A stretch of 64,000 nt of DNA from Vandiemenella viatica (Eukaryota > Arthropoda > Insecta > Orthoptera > Morabidae), in the NCBI GenBank assembly GCA_031002005.1, contig JARYHS010008074.1, forward strand, positions 176,972,494 to 177,036,493, given 5' to 3'. The notes under the pieces were generated by a model, which saw nothing but the letters and a program-made list of their open reading frames with translations, made no database searches and was not told the origin of the DNA. The translations under genes and the position numbers were made by a program. Below, piece by piece: positions 23,001-34,785 of the stretch; within the stretch, counting starts at the first letter, position 1, and each line of letters begins with the position of its first letter.

Positions 23001-24505
23001 ACTATGAAATTTTTCGTGTTGAAGAAATGATTTCGGTATTATTTTTACTTTGTAAGCATCTTAGGATTTTGGTTAAATTCTGACCTCTCACCTTTAGACA
23101 TTAGAGGGAAAGTTTACTCTGTAGTAAAAGATAGTTTTCATTTCATGTTTAGGTTATGGGAGTGAAGCTTTGTATAGAGATACCGTAACCAAACACACTA
23201 AGTAAAACCCTTTTAGGAATAATAAATGTCTCCATAGGTAAATAAATGCTCTAAATAAACCTTTGATAACAAAAAGAAAACATCAGTTTGGGAGGGAGTA
23301 GCTTAAATCCCCCAAATTCAATTTCACATAAAAGATTTTGAAATAAGTTAACTTTGCAGTTTATAAACCAATTTGAATGCAGTAAAGACCTTTAGTAGTT
23401 GCTAAACGCCGAATATAAACTTTGAATAATGACAAACAAACTTTTAATCAACTGAAAATTAAATAATCAGTAATAATACTACCTTGGGCTTAAGAATTTC
23501 TACTTTGGAAGCATTTTGCCATTTTTAGATCAATTAACGAGCAAGAAAGTAACTTAATAGCAAATAAACCAACTAAAGTAACTTTCTGTAATGATATTAA
23601 CACCTTTTACTAACCTTTGATATGATAATCCATAATAATCCAGTTCAGTGCACAAGTAATTTATAATATTTGGCATTTCACTGTTTTAACACACTTTCGA
23701 ATCAAATAAAGTAATTTTAATGAAGTAATCAGGCAATTAAAATATAAATTCACTAAAATTTCGTAGTTTCTGAACGTTTAAATAACTTAAATCAATTTTT
23801 ATACTTCGTCAGATGCACTTCACTTTTAATAATTTTTTATCTTAAAATCCTAGAGAACATTCGGAATAAAAAGTAGATTTCCGGGAAGACCTAAAAATCT
23901 AATATAACATATAATTATTTCAAGTAATTCCAGTCAATAGAACCGATTTTATAAAGACCTTAAAATTTAGTTTTCATCACGACCATGAGGTCAACTTAGA
24001 AATAAATTTCAACCGATCTAAAGTAGATACAGAGATGAGACAACTTTCAGAATATGTATTTTTATTCAGAGAATCTCATGGTAATTTTAGATTTGCGATA
24101 AAACTAATAGAAATAAAGTTATAAAATTAAAACTGAAATCACACCTTGATTACGTCGTAAGTAAACTTTCCGTACACCAATCTTAATAAAAGTTACACCA
24201 ATAAAATCAGGAATTTTTGTAGAACACAGTGACGGTAATAACATTTATGTAAATTGTAGCATTAATAAAATGACGAAATGTAGAAGTTTCCAGAACAATA
24301 GTAGTTCCCCAAAGTAGAGAAATAGTTCACTCCTACCCTTACAACTTTTAAACCAGTTGCTTAAAATTATTCACTAAATATCCATTATTTCACAATTAAA
24401 TATGTCGAAACACTGCCACACTTAAAGTTTTGGATAACAGTTTAGTTACTGAGATATTTCAGGCCTAGATCGCCTAGGCGCCAGTAGAAACTTGTATTTT
24501 GGCTC

Positions 24506-24526
24506 TGACGTCAGCGAGGGTATAAA
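24506..24526 (+). promoter_or_regulatory. LTR core promoter: CRE site and TATA box
   Basis: The palindrome TGACGTCA (24506-24513), a perfect CREB/ATF site, lies 7 bases upstream of TATAAA (24521-24526). A perfect 10-bp palindrome CGCCTAGGCG lies at 24471-24480. Transcription would start about 25-30 bp past the TATA box, near 24550. The same arrangement is in the right LTR (36241-36261), where it could drive flanking sequence. Confidence 0.6.
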
Positions 24527-24829
24527 TTGGGAAGCCATTTTGACTCAGGGTCTTTTCCGGGTTTGAAGTCGTGCTAACAAGATGATTTAAGCGTGTGTGC
24601 GTTGGTAGGTTGGCAACTCCGACTTATGTTGGTAGCTCAGTTCTTCAGTTGGCACTACCGGGTTCGGCCATCATGAGTGGGGCGTGGCTCTGTCTACTTA
24701 CCATGAACTTGTAAACATTGCAAAGGGGTTTCGGTCGGTAGTTTCTCTTCACAATCTGCAAACTTGTGGAACGAGTGTTCGATATGCCTGCTCAACTGTA
24801 AATGCAATTTTGAACTTTTGATTTTGAAG

Positions 24830-24835
24830 AATAAA
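24830..24835 (+). terminator. LTR polyadenylation signal
   Basis: AATAAA is followed within 25 bases by a T/GT-rich stretch. Its position, about 280 bp after the proposed start, sets R at roughly 24550-24855. The right-LTR equivalent is at 36565-36570. Confidence 0.5.
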
Positions 24836-25069
24836 ACCTTGAAGTTTTCTAAAAGTGACTTTGTGTGCTTCAGTTGTTAGCATAGAACCCTTTTCTATAT
24901 TCGGGGGTAAAGAATATAGTGGCGACCTGAGCATTCAGTTGAGTTACCTTGGCTACATGGTCAAATCCAAATTAGTTACCGAGTTTTTAAGAGAACTGTT
25001 AGTCGACAAGAGTGTAAGTTAAGGCACTTAGGCGATACTACAACCCCGGTATCGGTCTGGTTCCTTACA

Positions 25070-25087
25070 TGGGACTGTAAGGCTCGT
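25070..25087 (+). promoter_or_regulatory. Candidate primer binding site
   Basis: TGGGACTGTAAGG starts directly after the LTR terminal CA. The TGG is the expected complement of a tRNA CCA end. I could not assign the tRNA from memory. Confidence 0.5.
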
Positions 25088-26236
25088 GTTTGTGAATTTC
25101 AAACTGTTGAGAGAATTAACCAACCAACGTGTTACAAGTGAACCCTAACAGTGGATAACATCTTCGGGAAAGCATCCATCGACCTTGGAGGACGGATAGC
25201 TGCCAACCAGACTACATCAACGACGCCACACAACCACAACTTCAAACCTACATGCTGACCTGGATGTCGACTTCACCTCTCTCACTTCTGAAGTGCTGAC
25301 CTGAGGGTCCAGAGGAGGCGGACGTCGCTGTATTCGCCACACAGCATGCTCCTGTTTCATCACGCCAACTACGGACATCTAGACTGCTAAAGTTAAGTAA
25401 CATTTTTCATCATTCAACTTCGGGCCGCTCCAACCTAACCTTTGGCGACAGTTTAGGCCTGCCGGGAGCATTCTTTTCTATCATCTATGCGGTTTCTTCT
25501 TTCCTTTTTGTGCTGCATAGAAACATCACACTTCCATCAATAGTTGACCAAAATATTGAATGATATTGTTCAAAGGTTACAATCACAGTAACCACATTTT
25601 TACTACTATTTGTGCCATTACGGTGGCAAACTTGTGCTCGATTATACTGAGTGATAAAACTTTGGGGTAATCTATTTTATCTATCAGCCTAATTTTACCT
25701 GGCTTTTCATTTTTTCTTCTACGAGTGAATTAACAGTGTTTTGGAACTTTATGTTGGTATGTAACTTCGATCAGCTGTTTTTTGGGCAGACCTCCGATCA
25801 GAGGTTGTTGTATGCAACTCAAAGAGTTTACTACTACAGAGATTGTACATATTTGCCGGCGATTTGCTGAGACATACTGCATAGCAAAGATATTTTTTTT
25901 CTTTTCTATACCTGTGTTTACCATCTGATTCAGTGATTGTCTTTGCTGTGTTTACATGTGGATACTTCGATTTTTACTGTGTTTTGTTTTCAGTGGGAAT
26001 TAATACTATTCTTGTGTGTTCATTATTTTTATTTCTTTCTTGTGTTTTGGGAATTTCCATTTTTATTTTATTTGTGTTCTTGTTTACATTCAAGCGTAGA
26101 ACTTTGAAAGTTTGAGATCAGCTGTTTGCTGATATTCTGCTGTACCGAATTGTGATATTTTTTTTTTGGGTATTATTCAACCAAATTCCTTTAATATTGT
26201 TTTCTTTGGTAGTATTTCATTATTATTATTGTAACT
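25070..26236 (+). other. Gypsy element 5' leader
   Basis: About 1.17 kb lies between the primer site and the gag ATG. The first 430 bases are GC-richer and the last part is T-rich. Short open frames (25933-26115) lack recognisable domains. It probably contains packaging signals, which cannot be located by eye. Confidence 0.5.
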
Positions 26237-28804
26237 ATGGCATCAAATGATGACAAACCTGTTAGAAGCTTAATAACTGGTAATGGGGAGGGGGGAGATA
26301 TGAGAATTCATTCTATGCAAACCAGAGCTAGGAGGTTAATAAATATGACACAACAACCTCATGTTCCAGGTTCGCAGACTGCTTCACAGACTGATGAACA
26401 TGTTTGTAATCAATTGCAACTCGATGTTAATGAGACTGGTAATACTTCTGATACTTCACTTCAGTCAACTACTGATACTATTCCTGTTCAGGAGGAGCTT
26501 ATACATAATATTCAGCAACCCCATCCTATACAAGCTGCTCATCTAGCAGAAAGAATTGCAAACTTGACTCCTGTTTCTAGTACTGATCTTCCTATATTCC
26601 ATTCAGATGAATCTGAGGTAGAAGACAATTCACAATTGCAACAGTCTGAATTATTACATGATTCTGATACTAACCTACACAGTGGTGGCTCACACACTAC
26701 CTCTGAGAGCGATTTGCTGGGTTGGAATAATGGGGATAACTGCACACCTGAAACACAAACTACTACTCATCCACCACCTGAAACCACAATTGGTGATATA
26801 CCATCTACATCTCACTCCACTGTAAGGGATACTCAGACAACTGAAGCAGAACCTACTACACCAATAAGCACTATACCAACAGAGTGCAGTTGGATCGCCA
26901 CACTTTTTCAACGACTTGATAATAAGATTGACGAACAAAGACAAGGCTTCCAACATCTTAATAAGCAATTAGATGAACAAAAACAAGAATCACAACAACA
27001 AAACAGCGAATTGGTCAAAAATCTCAATAGTAAACTTGATACACACAAAGACGAAATCAATAGTAAACTTGATAAACACAAAGAAGAATTCCATACTCTT
27101 CATAAAAAATTTGATAAACATAAGGATGAATTCAATAAAGATTTGAAACAACTAGAATCAAGTTTCAGAACCACCCTCAACAATTCCTACAAATCTTTGG
27201 AACAAAAACTAACACAAACTTTCACACAACAAACACAGTCTCTAGAAAACAGATTAACACAAGCTGAAAAGAAGTGTGAGGCCAATAAACAAGATTTTAC
27301 AAAACAGTTACAAGAACACCGCACTGACATGTTGGATACATACAACACATATGCACATAAAGTAGAAACCCAACTTGAAGATGTTCATATTAAACTTCAT
27401 TCTGTCAGTGACGCATGCTATAAAAATTCCACTGTTCTAAGTAATCAATTGACTAATTTTCAAAAGGAAATTGTACCTCGGATTGATACACAAGATTCTA
27501 CAATTGCTAAAATTTCAGCTGATCTAAAACAATTTGTATCCACTTCAACTGACTCCATTAAATCGATTCACAACACCGTTTCTGCTGTAAGTGATAATGT
27601 GATTCAAGTAAATAATAAAGTGCAGGTTCTGACTACCACTACTGAGACAAATACTCAACAGATTGCAGAGGTACAACAGAATGTCTCTAGAATAGATGAG
27701 GATGTTACCTCCCTTACACAGGAAGTTGTAAATAGTAAAGTCCAGTTGACATCATTCAATGAACAGGTCTTGCACATTGATCAGAAACAACAACAGACAC
27801 TGCAACATGTATCCATTTTGGATTTGCAGGTACAAAAGGCACAAACTGATATTCAGGGTTGCAAAAGCAAGGTGGAACAATTAGTTAAGCAAGGAATAAC
27901 AGCTGTTGATCTGAGAACATCTGAATTTCCTTTACTGGGAAACAACAAAATTGAGGTTAAACCTTTCACTGAAAATGGGTCTGTTCATCCTGTTGATTTC
28001 TTACAGAGCTTTGAAGCTTTTAGAGTTTTTGATTTGCTGTGAGACAAAGAGAAAATTGAAATAGTGTTCCAACACTTAACTGGCACGAGTAGGATTTGGG
28101 CTGTAAGACATAAAGAGTCATGTGACACCTTTTCACAGTTTAAGAAATGTTTTCTGGATAGATTTTGGTCCACACACATACAGTTCGCCATTAAGAAAAC
28201 CATTTCAACAGGCCCTTTCTACCGGTCAGACAATAATGTCACAATGACAGACTTCTTTCTTACTGAAGTTGCCAAAGCCTGTCACCTATCAATACCTATC
28301 CCAGAGGAAGAGTTGGTTAAGCATATTTTGGGGAGGTTACCTGTTGAAGTACAAAATTCCTTTGCATTATTGGGTATCAATACAATTGATGCTGCAGAAA
28401 AGACTTTACACAACTTGGATATGCAACAGGCAACTCGTAATTACCACCCTACTAACCAACGCCGTTATTGGAATAATCAGAATGACTATAAGGATAGGAA
28501 CACAAACACACAAACATTCCAAGCGAATAATAACAGACCCCCTCAACAGGAAGGCAATAAAAAGTTTGATAGCAAACCTTCATCTGACAATCTTGATGCT
28601 CAACCTCCCAATGGAGGACAACAAAAAACTTCTCAAAATTCTAATAGAGGAAAATACATTCGTGGTTTCTTTAGAGGTAGAGGCCGCGGGAGAGGTAATA
28701 ACAATAACAACAACAAATCACAAAACCGCAGTGATTCACCTCAGTTTGATACTACAGAAGCGATAATTCACTGCGAAGAAGACAATAGGCAGTCAAAAAA
28801 CTAA
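26237..28804 (+). pseudogene. gag: gag: coiled-coil extension, capsid region and RG-rich tail, with an in-frame TGA
   Basis: Starts at ATG 26237 (MASNDDKPV). Residues 1-220 are polar and low complexity. Residues about 222-551 form a long heptad-rich region (LDNKIDEQRQ, KLDKHKEEFHTLHKKFDKHK), a predicted coiled coil. The capsid-type region starts near residue 575 (HPVDFLQSFEAF). It is cut by TGA at 28040-28042 and continues in the same frame (IWAVRHKESCDTFSQFKK, ILGRLPVEV). The C-terminus has an RG box (RGFFRGRGRGRG, about 28660-28705) and no Cys/His zinc knuckle. The TAA at 28802-28804 directly follows the slippery site. TGA at a probable Trp position looks like a point mutation. Readthrough is the alternative. 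Confidence 0.8.
28795..28801 (+). promoter_or_regulatory. -1 programmed frameshift heptamer joining gag to pol
   Basis: A AAA AAC in the gag frame, immediately before the gag TAA, fits the X XXY YYZ rule exactly. The frame entered by a -1 slip is open from 28801 and runs into the protease frame. A possible downstream stem pairs TGGTCC (28820-28825) with GGACCA (28849-28854), 18 bases after the heptamer, longer than the usual 5-9. Confidence 0.72.
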
Positions 28805-29133
28805 GTTCTGCCAATGTCTTGGTCCAAACAGAGGCGAAAATAATTGCAGGACCACATCACACACCAGGAGTTTTCACTATGTTTCATACCAATCCTAGAG
28901 AGGATTTGCTTCAGGAAGATAATTTAAATAATGATGATTTGGTGCAAGTACCCATTTTACCAATTTTGGTACAGGGATTAAACTTAGAGGTGCTCCTTGA
29001 TACTGGAGCTGAACTTTCCTGTATTTCTGAAGAGCTCTTCAATACATTAAATGCAATTAAACCTGTTCCTTATTATGAAGTACCCCAAATGACAGCCATT
29101 ACGGCAACTGGTAGGAAAAAGCAAGACAATTAA
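28801..29133 (+). pseudogene. Retroelement protease region, closed by a frameshift
   Basis: Entered by the -1 slip at 28795-28801; it has no ATG of its own near the start. The aspartic protease active site LLDTGAELSC is at about 28990-29020, with a hydrophobic strand PILPILVQGLNLEVLL before it. This enzyme cuts the Gag-Pol polyprotein. The frame ends at TAA 29131-29133 just after an A5 run (about 29116-29120), while the conserved protein continues in the +1 frame. One extra A accounts for this. It may be mutation or a homopolymer sequencing error. Confidence 0.8.
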
Positions 29134-32128
29134 AATTCAGGCTTTACTCGAAGGCACTATTATGAATGTCCCATTTGATTTAAGAGTTTATGTGATCCCA
29201 GGCCTTCAGCCTCAGTGTATTTTTGGCATTGACTGGCTTTGCCACACTGCAGCTACTCTAGACTGCGCCAAGAATACATTAGTCTTTTCATTGGACAATA
29301 AAAGGTTATCAGTTCAGTTAGTAAAGGGATGGAAACAGATACATTCACCTTCAGTGAAAATTTTATACAAGAATGTAGCAGTTAATATAGATACGGAGCC
29401 TTCATTTCATAGCAAGGTAGTAAACTTTTGGGTTGATAAATTGAGTATTAAGGAAGGAGAAGATATTCTTGAAAAAGTTACGAAGGGTGTAGACTCGCAA
29501 CATAAACAAAAGTTAGTGCAGTTAATTGATGAGTTTTCAGATGTCTTCAATGATCAACCTGGTTTAATACAAAACTACCAATGCCATTTTCAGGTTTCCT
29601 GTATACAGCCATTCTTTGTAAAACCATACCCTATTCCCATCGCGAAACGGCAGATGGTAGAAGACGAGATCAACCGTATGCTCCAATGGGGGATTATAGA
29701 GAGGTCACATAGCCCTTACAATAACCCTCTAGTAGTTGTTATCAAGTCTGATCAAACAGTTAGACTAGTTTTGGATGCTAGAACTTTGAATAAACATTTA
29801 CAGACTGAAAGGGATCATCCGTTGCCTATCGATGAGATACTCCACAATTTTCATGGGAAAAAGTTTCTAACAAGCCTTGATTTAACATGTTCTTACTGGC
29901 AAGTGCCCATTGCACCAAATTCTAGAGAGTATACAGCTTTCCTATATCAGGGTAGATCTTACCACTTTAAGGTGCTACCATTTGGTTTAAATAATGCCGT
30001 GGCTAACTTCATTCGTGCCCTAGATAAGGTTCTAGGCCCTGAATTGTTAAAGAAAGTACATGTCTATGTCGATGACATTTTAATTGCAAGTGAGACAATT
30101 CAGGAACATTGGGATACTTTCAGAGAAGTACTAACTGCTCTTCGGAAGGGGGGAATGACAGTGAAATTAAAAAAGTGTATTTTCCTAACTTCACAGATTG
30201 AATTTTTAGGACATGTCATCACCCCACAAGGGATCAAACCCTCACCAGATAAACTTGCAGCAATAAAAAATTTTCCTAGACCACAGAATAGGACACAACT
30301 TAAAAGCTTTTTAGGATTGTGTGGTTACTACAGAAAATTTGTTCCAAATCAAGCACTAAACAGTCAACATTTCCAAATTCTATGTAAACAAAACTCCACT
30401 TGGAAATGGACGCAGGATTGCGAACAGGACTTTAATAAAATAAAACAAGCTTTGTTACAAAACATCACTTTACACTCACCTAACTGGGATTTACCCATTT
30501 GCATTGCCACAGATTCGTCTGACTATGGCCTTGGTGTTGAGATTTTTCAGGAAGTGGAAACGGAAGAAGGCCCTCAGAAACAGACCATTGCTTTTGCGAG
30601 CAGACTATTGAATAAAGCTGAACGTAATTATTCAATTACCCAGAAAGAAGCTCTTGCCGCAGTTTGGACTTTCCAACGTTTTCGATATTTGTTGTTAGGG
30701 AGGAAAGTCATTATCTACACTGACCACAAAGCTTTGTCCTTTCTTCACAAGTGCACACTACTACCTGGCAGATTAACTAGATGGACTTTGTTGTTGCAAG
30801 AATTCTCATATGAGATCAGGTATATACCTGGCCAACAAAATATTATAGCTGATGCCCTATCTCGCCTGCCAGAAGGCTTAGACACTGTACAAGATACCAA
30901 ACTTGGTAGGGATGGGCCACACATTTGTTACCTTCGACAGGTTCCTTTTGAGAAAGAGATTAGAAATGCATTAAGGACCATGCAACACGAGCAGGATAAA
31001 GATCCAACTCTTAACATGATAAAAGAAAAGTTACTACAGGTAGAAGATACTGATAAACTACACTCCTACTATTGTATAAAGAAGGGAGTTCTTTTTCAGC
31101 GTACAAATGTTTACACAGATTGCTGGAAGTTATGTATTCCAGAACACTTGCTGGAGGCTTTAATTAAATATCAACATTTAAGCCATGGTCACAGTGGACC
31201 ACAAAAATGCTTTCAGATTTTAAAACAATATGTTTATTACCCTACCTTGTTAAAATGGATTAAAAGAATTTTATTACCTTGCAAAGTGTGCCAATTAAAT
31301 AAGGTTGATACGGTTCAACGAGCAGGAGAGCTACAACCCATAATACCTACTAAACCATTGCAGTTGTTATCACTAGATTTGTTTGGGCCACTCCCTAGAT
31401 CCAGGGGAGGAGTGATATACATCTGCGTTATTATGGATGTTTTTTCCAAATTCATTAAACTATACCCCATTAAGAGACCCACCACAGAGGTAATTTTTTC
31501 CAAAATCTCACAACATTTTATACCTCAGGTAGGACACCCTCAGGCGGTACTTACAGATAATGGCCCTCAGTTTGCTAGCACTAAGTGGAATGATTATTTA
31601 CAATCGTTACAGATACAAACACTGAAGACTGCATATTATCATCCCCAGGCTAACCCTGTTGAGCGCATTATGCGCGAGCTAGGGAGATGGTTTCGCACAT
31701 ATTGTCATGAGAATCATAAGAGTTGGGCAATCCAAATTCCTCACATTGAAGATGTTTTAAACTCACTGCCTCATTCATCAACTTCTTTATCTCCTTTTGA
31801 AATAATGTTTGGCAAAAGACCACCACATGTTATAAATGAGCTTATCACATTCCCATCTCTTCAGAATAACTCATATGAAAAGTCTTTGGAGATAGCTTTA
31901 CATCAACTACAAAAGAAAGCTGAGGAACGTAAAATACGTCATGACAAAACAATTTCACACACATCTTACAAGATTGGCGACTTAGTATTAGTCCAAAAAC
32001 ACATCAAATCTTCTGCCATTAAGGAAGAAACAAAGAAATTTTTTCCTCTTTATGAAGGACCATTTAAGATTACAGATGTGCAGAATGTCAATACATATAC
32101 TTTAGTTCACCCAGATATTAATAAGTAA
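29134..32128 (+). pseudogene. pol: pol: reverse transcriptase, RNase H and integrase, catalytic residues intact
   Basis: Residue numbers count from ATG 29162; the frame itself is open from the shift near 29120. RT: FLTSLDLTCSYWQVPI near 237, VLPFGLNNAV near 270, VYVDDILIA near 301 (the YVDD box). RNase H: CIATDSSDYGLGV near 446 and IYTDHKALSF near 518. Integrase: HHCC zinc domain HLSHGHSGP to CKVCQ near 672-715, then the DDE core LSLDLFGPL near 735, LTDNGPQF near 796 and NPVERIMREL near 829. TAA at 32126-32128 is followed in frame by GRYHVSTLKPF, a motif normally inside the integrase C-terminus, up to TAA 32207-32209. The stop therefore probably trims about 26 residues. Confidence 0.88.
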
Positions 32129-32209
32129 AAAGGGAGGTATCATGTATCAACACTTAAACCTTTTTACGCTCAGATTGGCGGTACGAATGTAGATAATACC
32201 CAAGGTTAA

Positions 32210-34785
32210 TCCTTCAGGGACATGCACCTTGCATGCGTGGTTGGCGCCCACGAGGTCCCCAGCTGTGACTGTCTTTGCTTCTTCTAATCTTTGGGGCAGT
32301 CTCATCTTTCTTTCTTTCCTATCGGCTACTCTCAGCCACCTCTTATTCTTTCAACAAAGCTTGGCTGGCCAGCAAGTTTCTGTTTTTCCAACCTAGAGGA
32401 TGGTGGAGCTTAAGCTCTCCCCATTGGGTTGGGGCCTCAGTGGGTTTTCGGGGGGCATCACATACCATGCCAGGGCATTACCTAAACCCACTCCTTCAGC
32501 TGGGGAGTGTGGTATCTTATCTAAACAGACACATTTATGCTTATCCTTTTTCAATAGACTGCACTGAATCTCCCTAACCTTCTACCTGTCTCTTATTTTC
32601 GTAGTCAATGAAGAGGACATACACCAAAGGAGGTTGTTCCTCTTACGGGTAGTTGTGCTATTTCCGCCGGATATACCGACATTGCGAAAAAAATTTTTTT
32701 TGGGGGGTTTCCCAGTAGCAGTAACGGTTGGAATTTTTTTTTAATCTACTAATATCCTCAGCTATCTCTTTCCTTCTTGACTTCTTCCTCTACTCTACCC
32801 TTCTTCCATACATACTTTGATACGTTATACATTGATACCTTAGTTGGTTGTACACCACCTCCAACACTGGGGTGAACTCTATTGACATACTGATTCGTTA
32901 CACTATTTGGACTTATAAACCACTATACTGGTTCCACGCAACTATGCTGCGATTACACTACTTTTATACTTTCATTTTACACAGCACTGGACTGCTGTTA
33001 CAAGATATTACCCTATACACTCTTTTAATACTCTTATTATGGGGATTTACTTTATAAATAATAACTATACATACTATGATGATAACAGAATTTTGAAAGT
33101 AAGGTTCATTATTAACAATTCACGATAACACTTGAACAAACTTTCATAAACTATAACTGATTTGAGTATACAACTTTTCTTGTGACATTATTCTGAGATA
33201 TTTGGTCCAGGGGACACACACACCCCATTATAAGCACACATAACCAGGACCTACCTCTTTTGCAGAATAAGTTGTTATAATATTTATAAAAGAATATGTG
33301 ACTTTTTTGCACCAGTGTACTGGTGAACACAACTAGTGTTGTGATACTTTAACATAAAAGATCTTTTGTAACATTTCATACATACATACACGACATAAAT
33401 ACACTCATCTTACACAGCAGTGTACTGCTGCTTGGAAACTACGTTTCCTTATAACTTATGATTTACCCCTATACATTCTTAGGATGTTTTAGATTTATTT
33501 TGGGGACTATATTCTGTAAATGACTACTTTAAATAATATTTCCAATTATTGTAATCACTTCTGTAGATTTAAGTGATATAATAACTTGGCAGGGACCAAG
33601 TTCATTTCACTATGTTTTAATGTGATATGGATATGCTTGTATTTTTCTGGTACATTCATTTATATTTATTCCTCTACATTATTTATGGGAACATTGTTTA
33701 CTTATGGGTATATTTATAACTTGTAATTTTTCTTACATTTCATTTACTTATGTCTAATTATTTTATCTCCTTTGCTAAGGAAGTTTATTATTTTTGTTCC
33801 TTTTCCCAATATCTTGTGGGAACATTATTGTAATTGCTATGTTTTTTGTATTCCTTTGTATTTTACTTTCATATTTTTCTTGTATATGCATAGGTTAGTG
33901 ATTAAGAATAATTTGGCCTCCACTCATTCCCTATGGTTTTCTGTTTTGTATCTTTCACAGACCAGCTAGCTGACCGAGTTCCTCAGGCTTCTCCTGCTGC
34001 GTCAGGAACCGGGGATGATGGACAATTGCTCGGCAGACCTAGCCAAGGCTATTGGTTTATATAATTTTGCGAGCCTTAAAGTCTGCAACCGTTACAGGAC
34101 TTGGGTTTTCACCCATTTAGGGAGTTTAATAATGAAGGGTTAAAGTGTAATGGGAAAGTGGTAGATTTAAGGCCATTATAAATCAATACAATGTTAAAAC
34201 CAGAGACGTTTATAAAACGAAGGACTTTCCTACATGGAATTGTACAATACAATTGGTGGTAAAATACTACAAATTTCATTTCAATGTTTGTAAAATATTT
34301 CACATTCTTGGTTTTTTTGAAGATAAATTTGATATCTCTTGTGTAAATATATTTCAATGTAAATTGTGTAATGTGCATTTATACCACTTTAATGGTTTTT
34401 TTTGTATTTTGATAATTTGTTTGATATTTTGTGATTGATTATAACACACATGTTTATAATTTTGTGATAATCTGATATTTCACATTTTTTCTATTGGGTC
34501 ATACTTTGTATGACATTTAATAATTTTTGTTGATATTTTGAGAAGGAATGAGTTTTTGAGAATTCTGTAATAATTTTGTGAGTGAAACTTAAGATTTTTT
34601 GAAATTGTTAAAACAATAATATTTTTGCTGTGGAGTATGAATGGTGGAGAGAGAACCGAACCGACAAGCGATAGTTAGATTTTGGGAGTATAGTTCATTT
34701 TCTTTTGGGATTTTAAATTTTTCTTTTATTTTTCAAGATGTTCAGTTAGTTTTCTTGGGAAAATAACCTCAATCTTCGGGGGGCA
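32210..34785 (+). other. Gypsy element 3' non-coding region, no envelope gene
   Basis: About 2.6 kb between pol and the right LTR. Open frames here (32275-32577, 32848-33057, 33772-33969) are short and mostly start at non-ATG codons. They show no signal peptide, furin site or fusion-peptide pattern, so I do not call an env. The region has tandemly related segments, including three 16-base hairpins described in the findings. Confidence 0.6.
34778..34785 (+). promoter_or_regulatory. Candidate polypurine tract
   Basis: A G6 run followed by CA lies immediately before the right LTR TG at 34786. This is where plus-strand synthesis would be primed. It is short for a polypurine tract. Confidence 0.45.

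Larger units (their letters stand above)
23051..25069 (+). repeat. Left LTR of the gypsy element
   Basis: 2019 bp, from TGTAAGCATCTTAGG to GGTTCCTTACA, with 5-bp terminal inverted repeats TGTAA/TTACA. The U3 part is long and AT-rich. The promoter and polyadenylation signal are listed separately. It is essentially identical to 34786-36805. LTRs of 2 kb are long for this superfamily. Confidence 0.95.

Noticed and set aside
32275..32577. Possible envelope gene after pol
   Set aside because: Only about 100 codons, starts at TTG, no signal peptide plus cleavage-site plus fusion-peptide layout; other frames in the region are equally weak.
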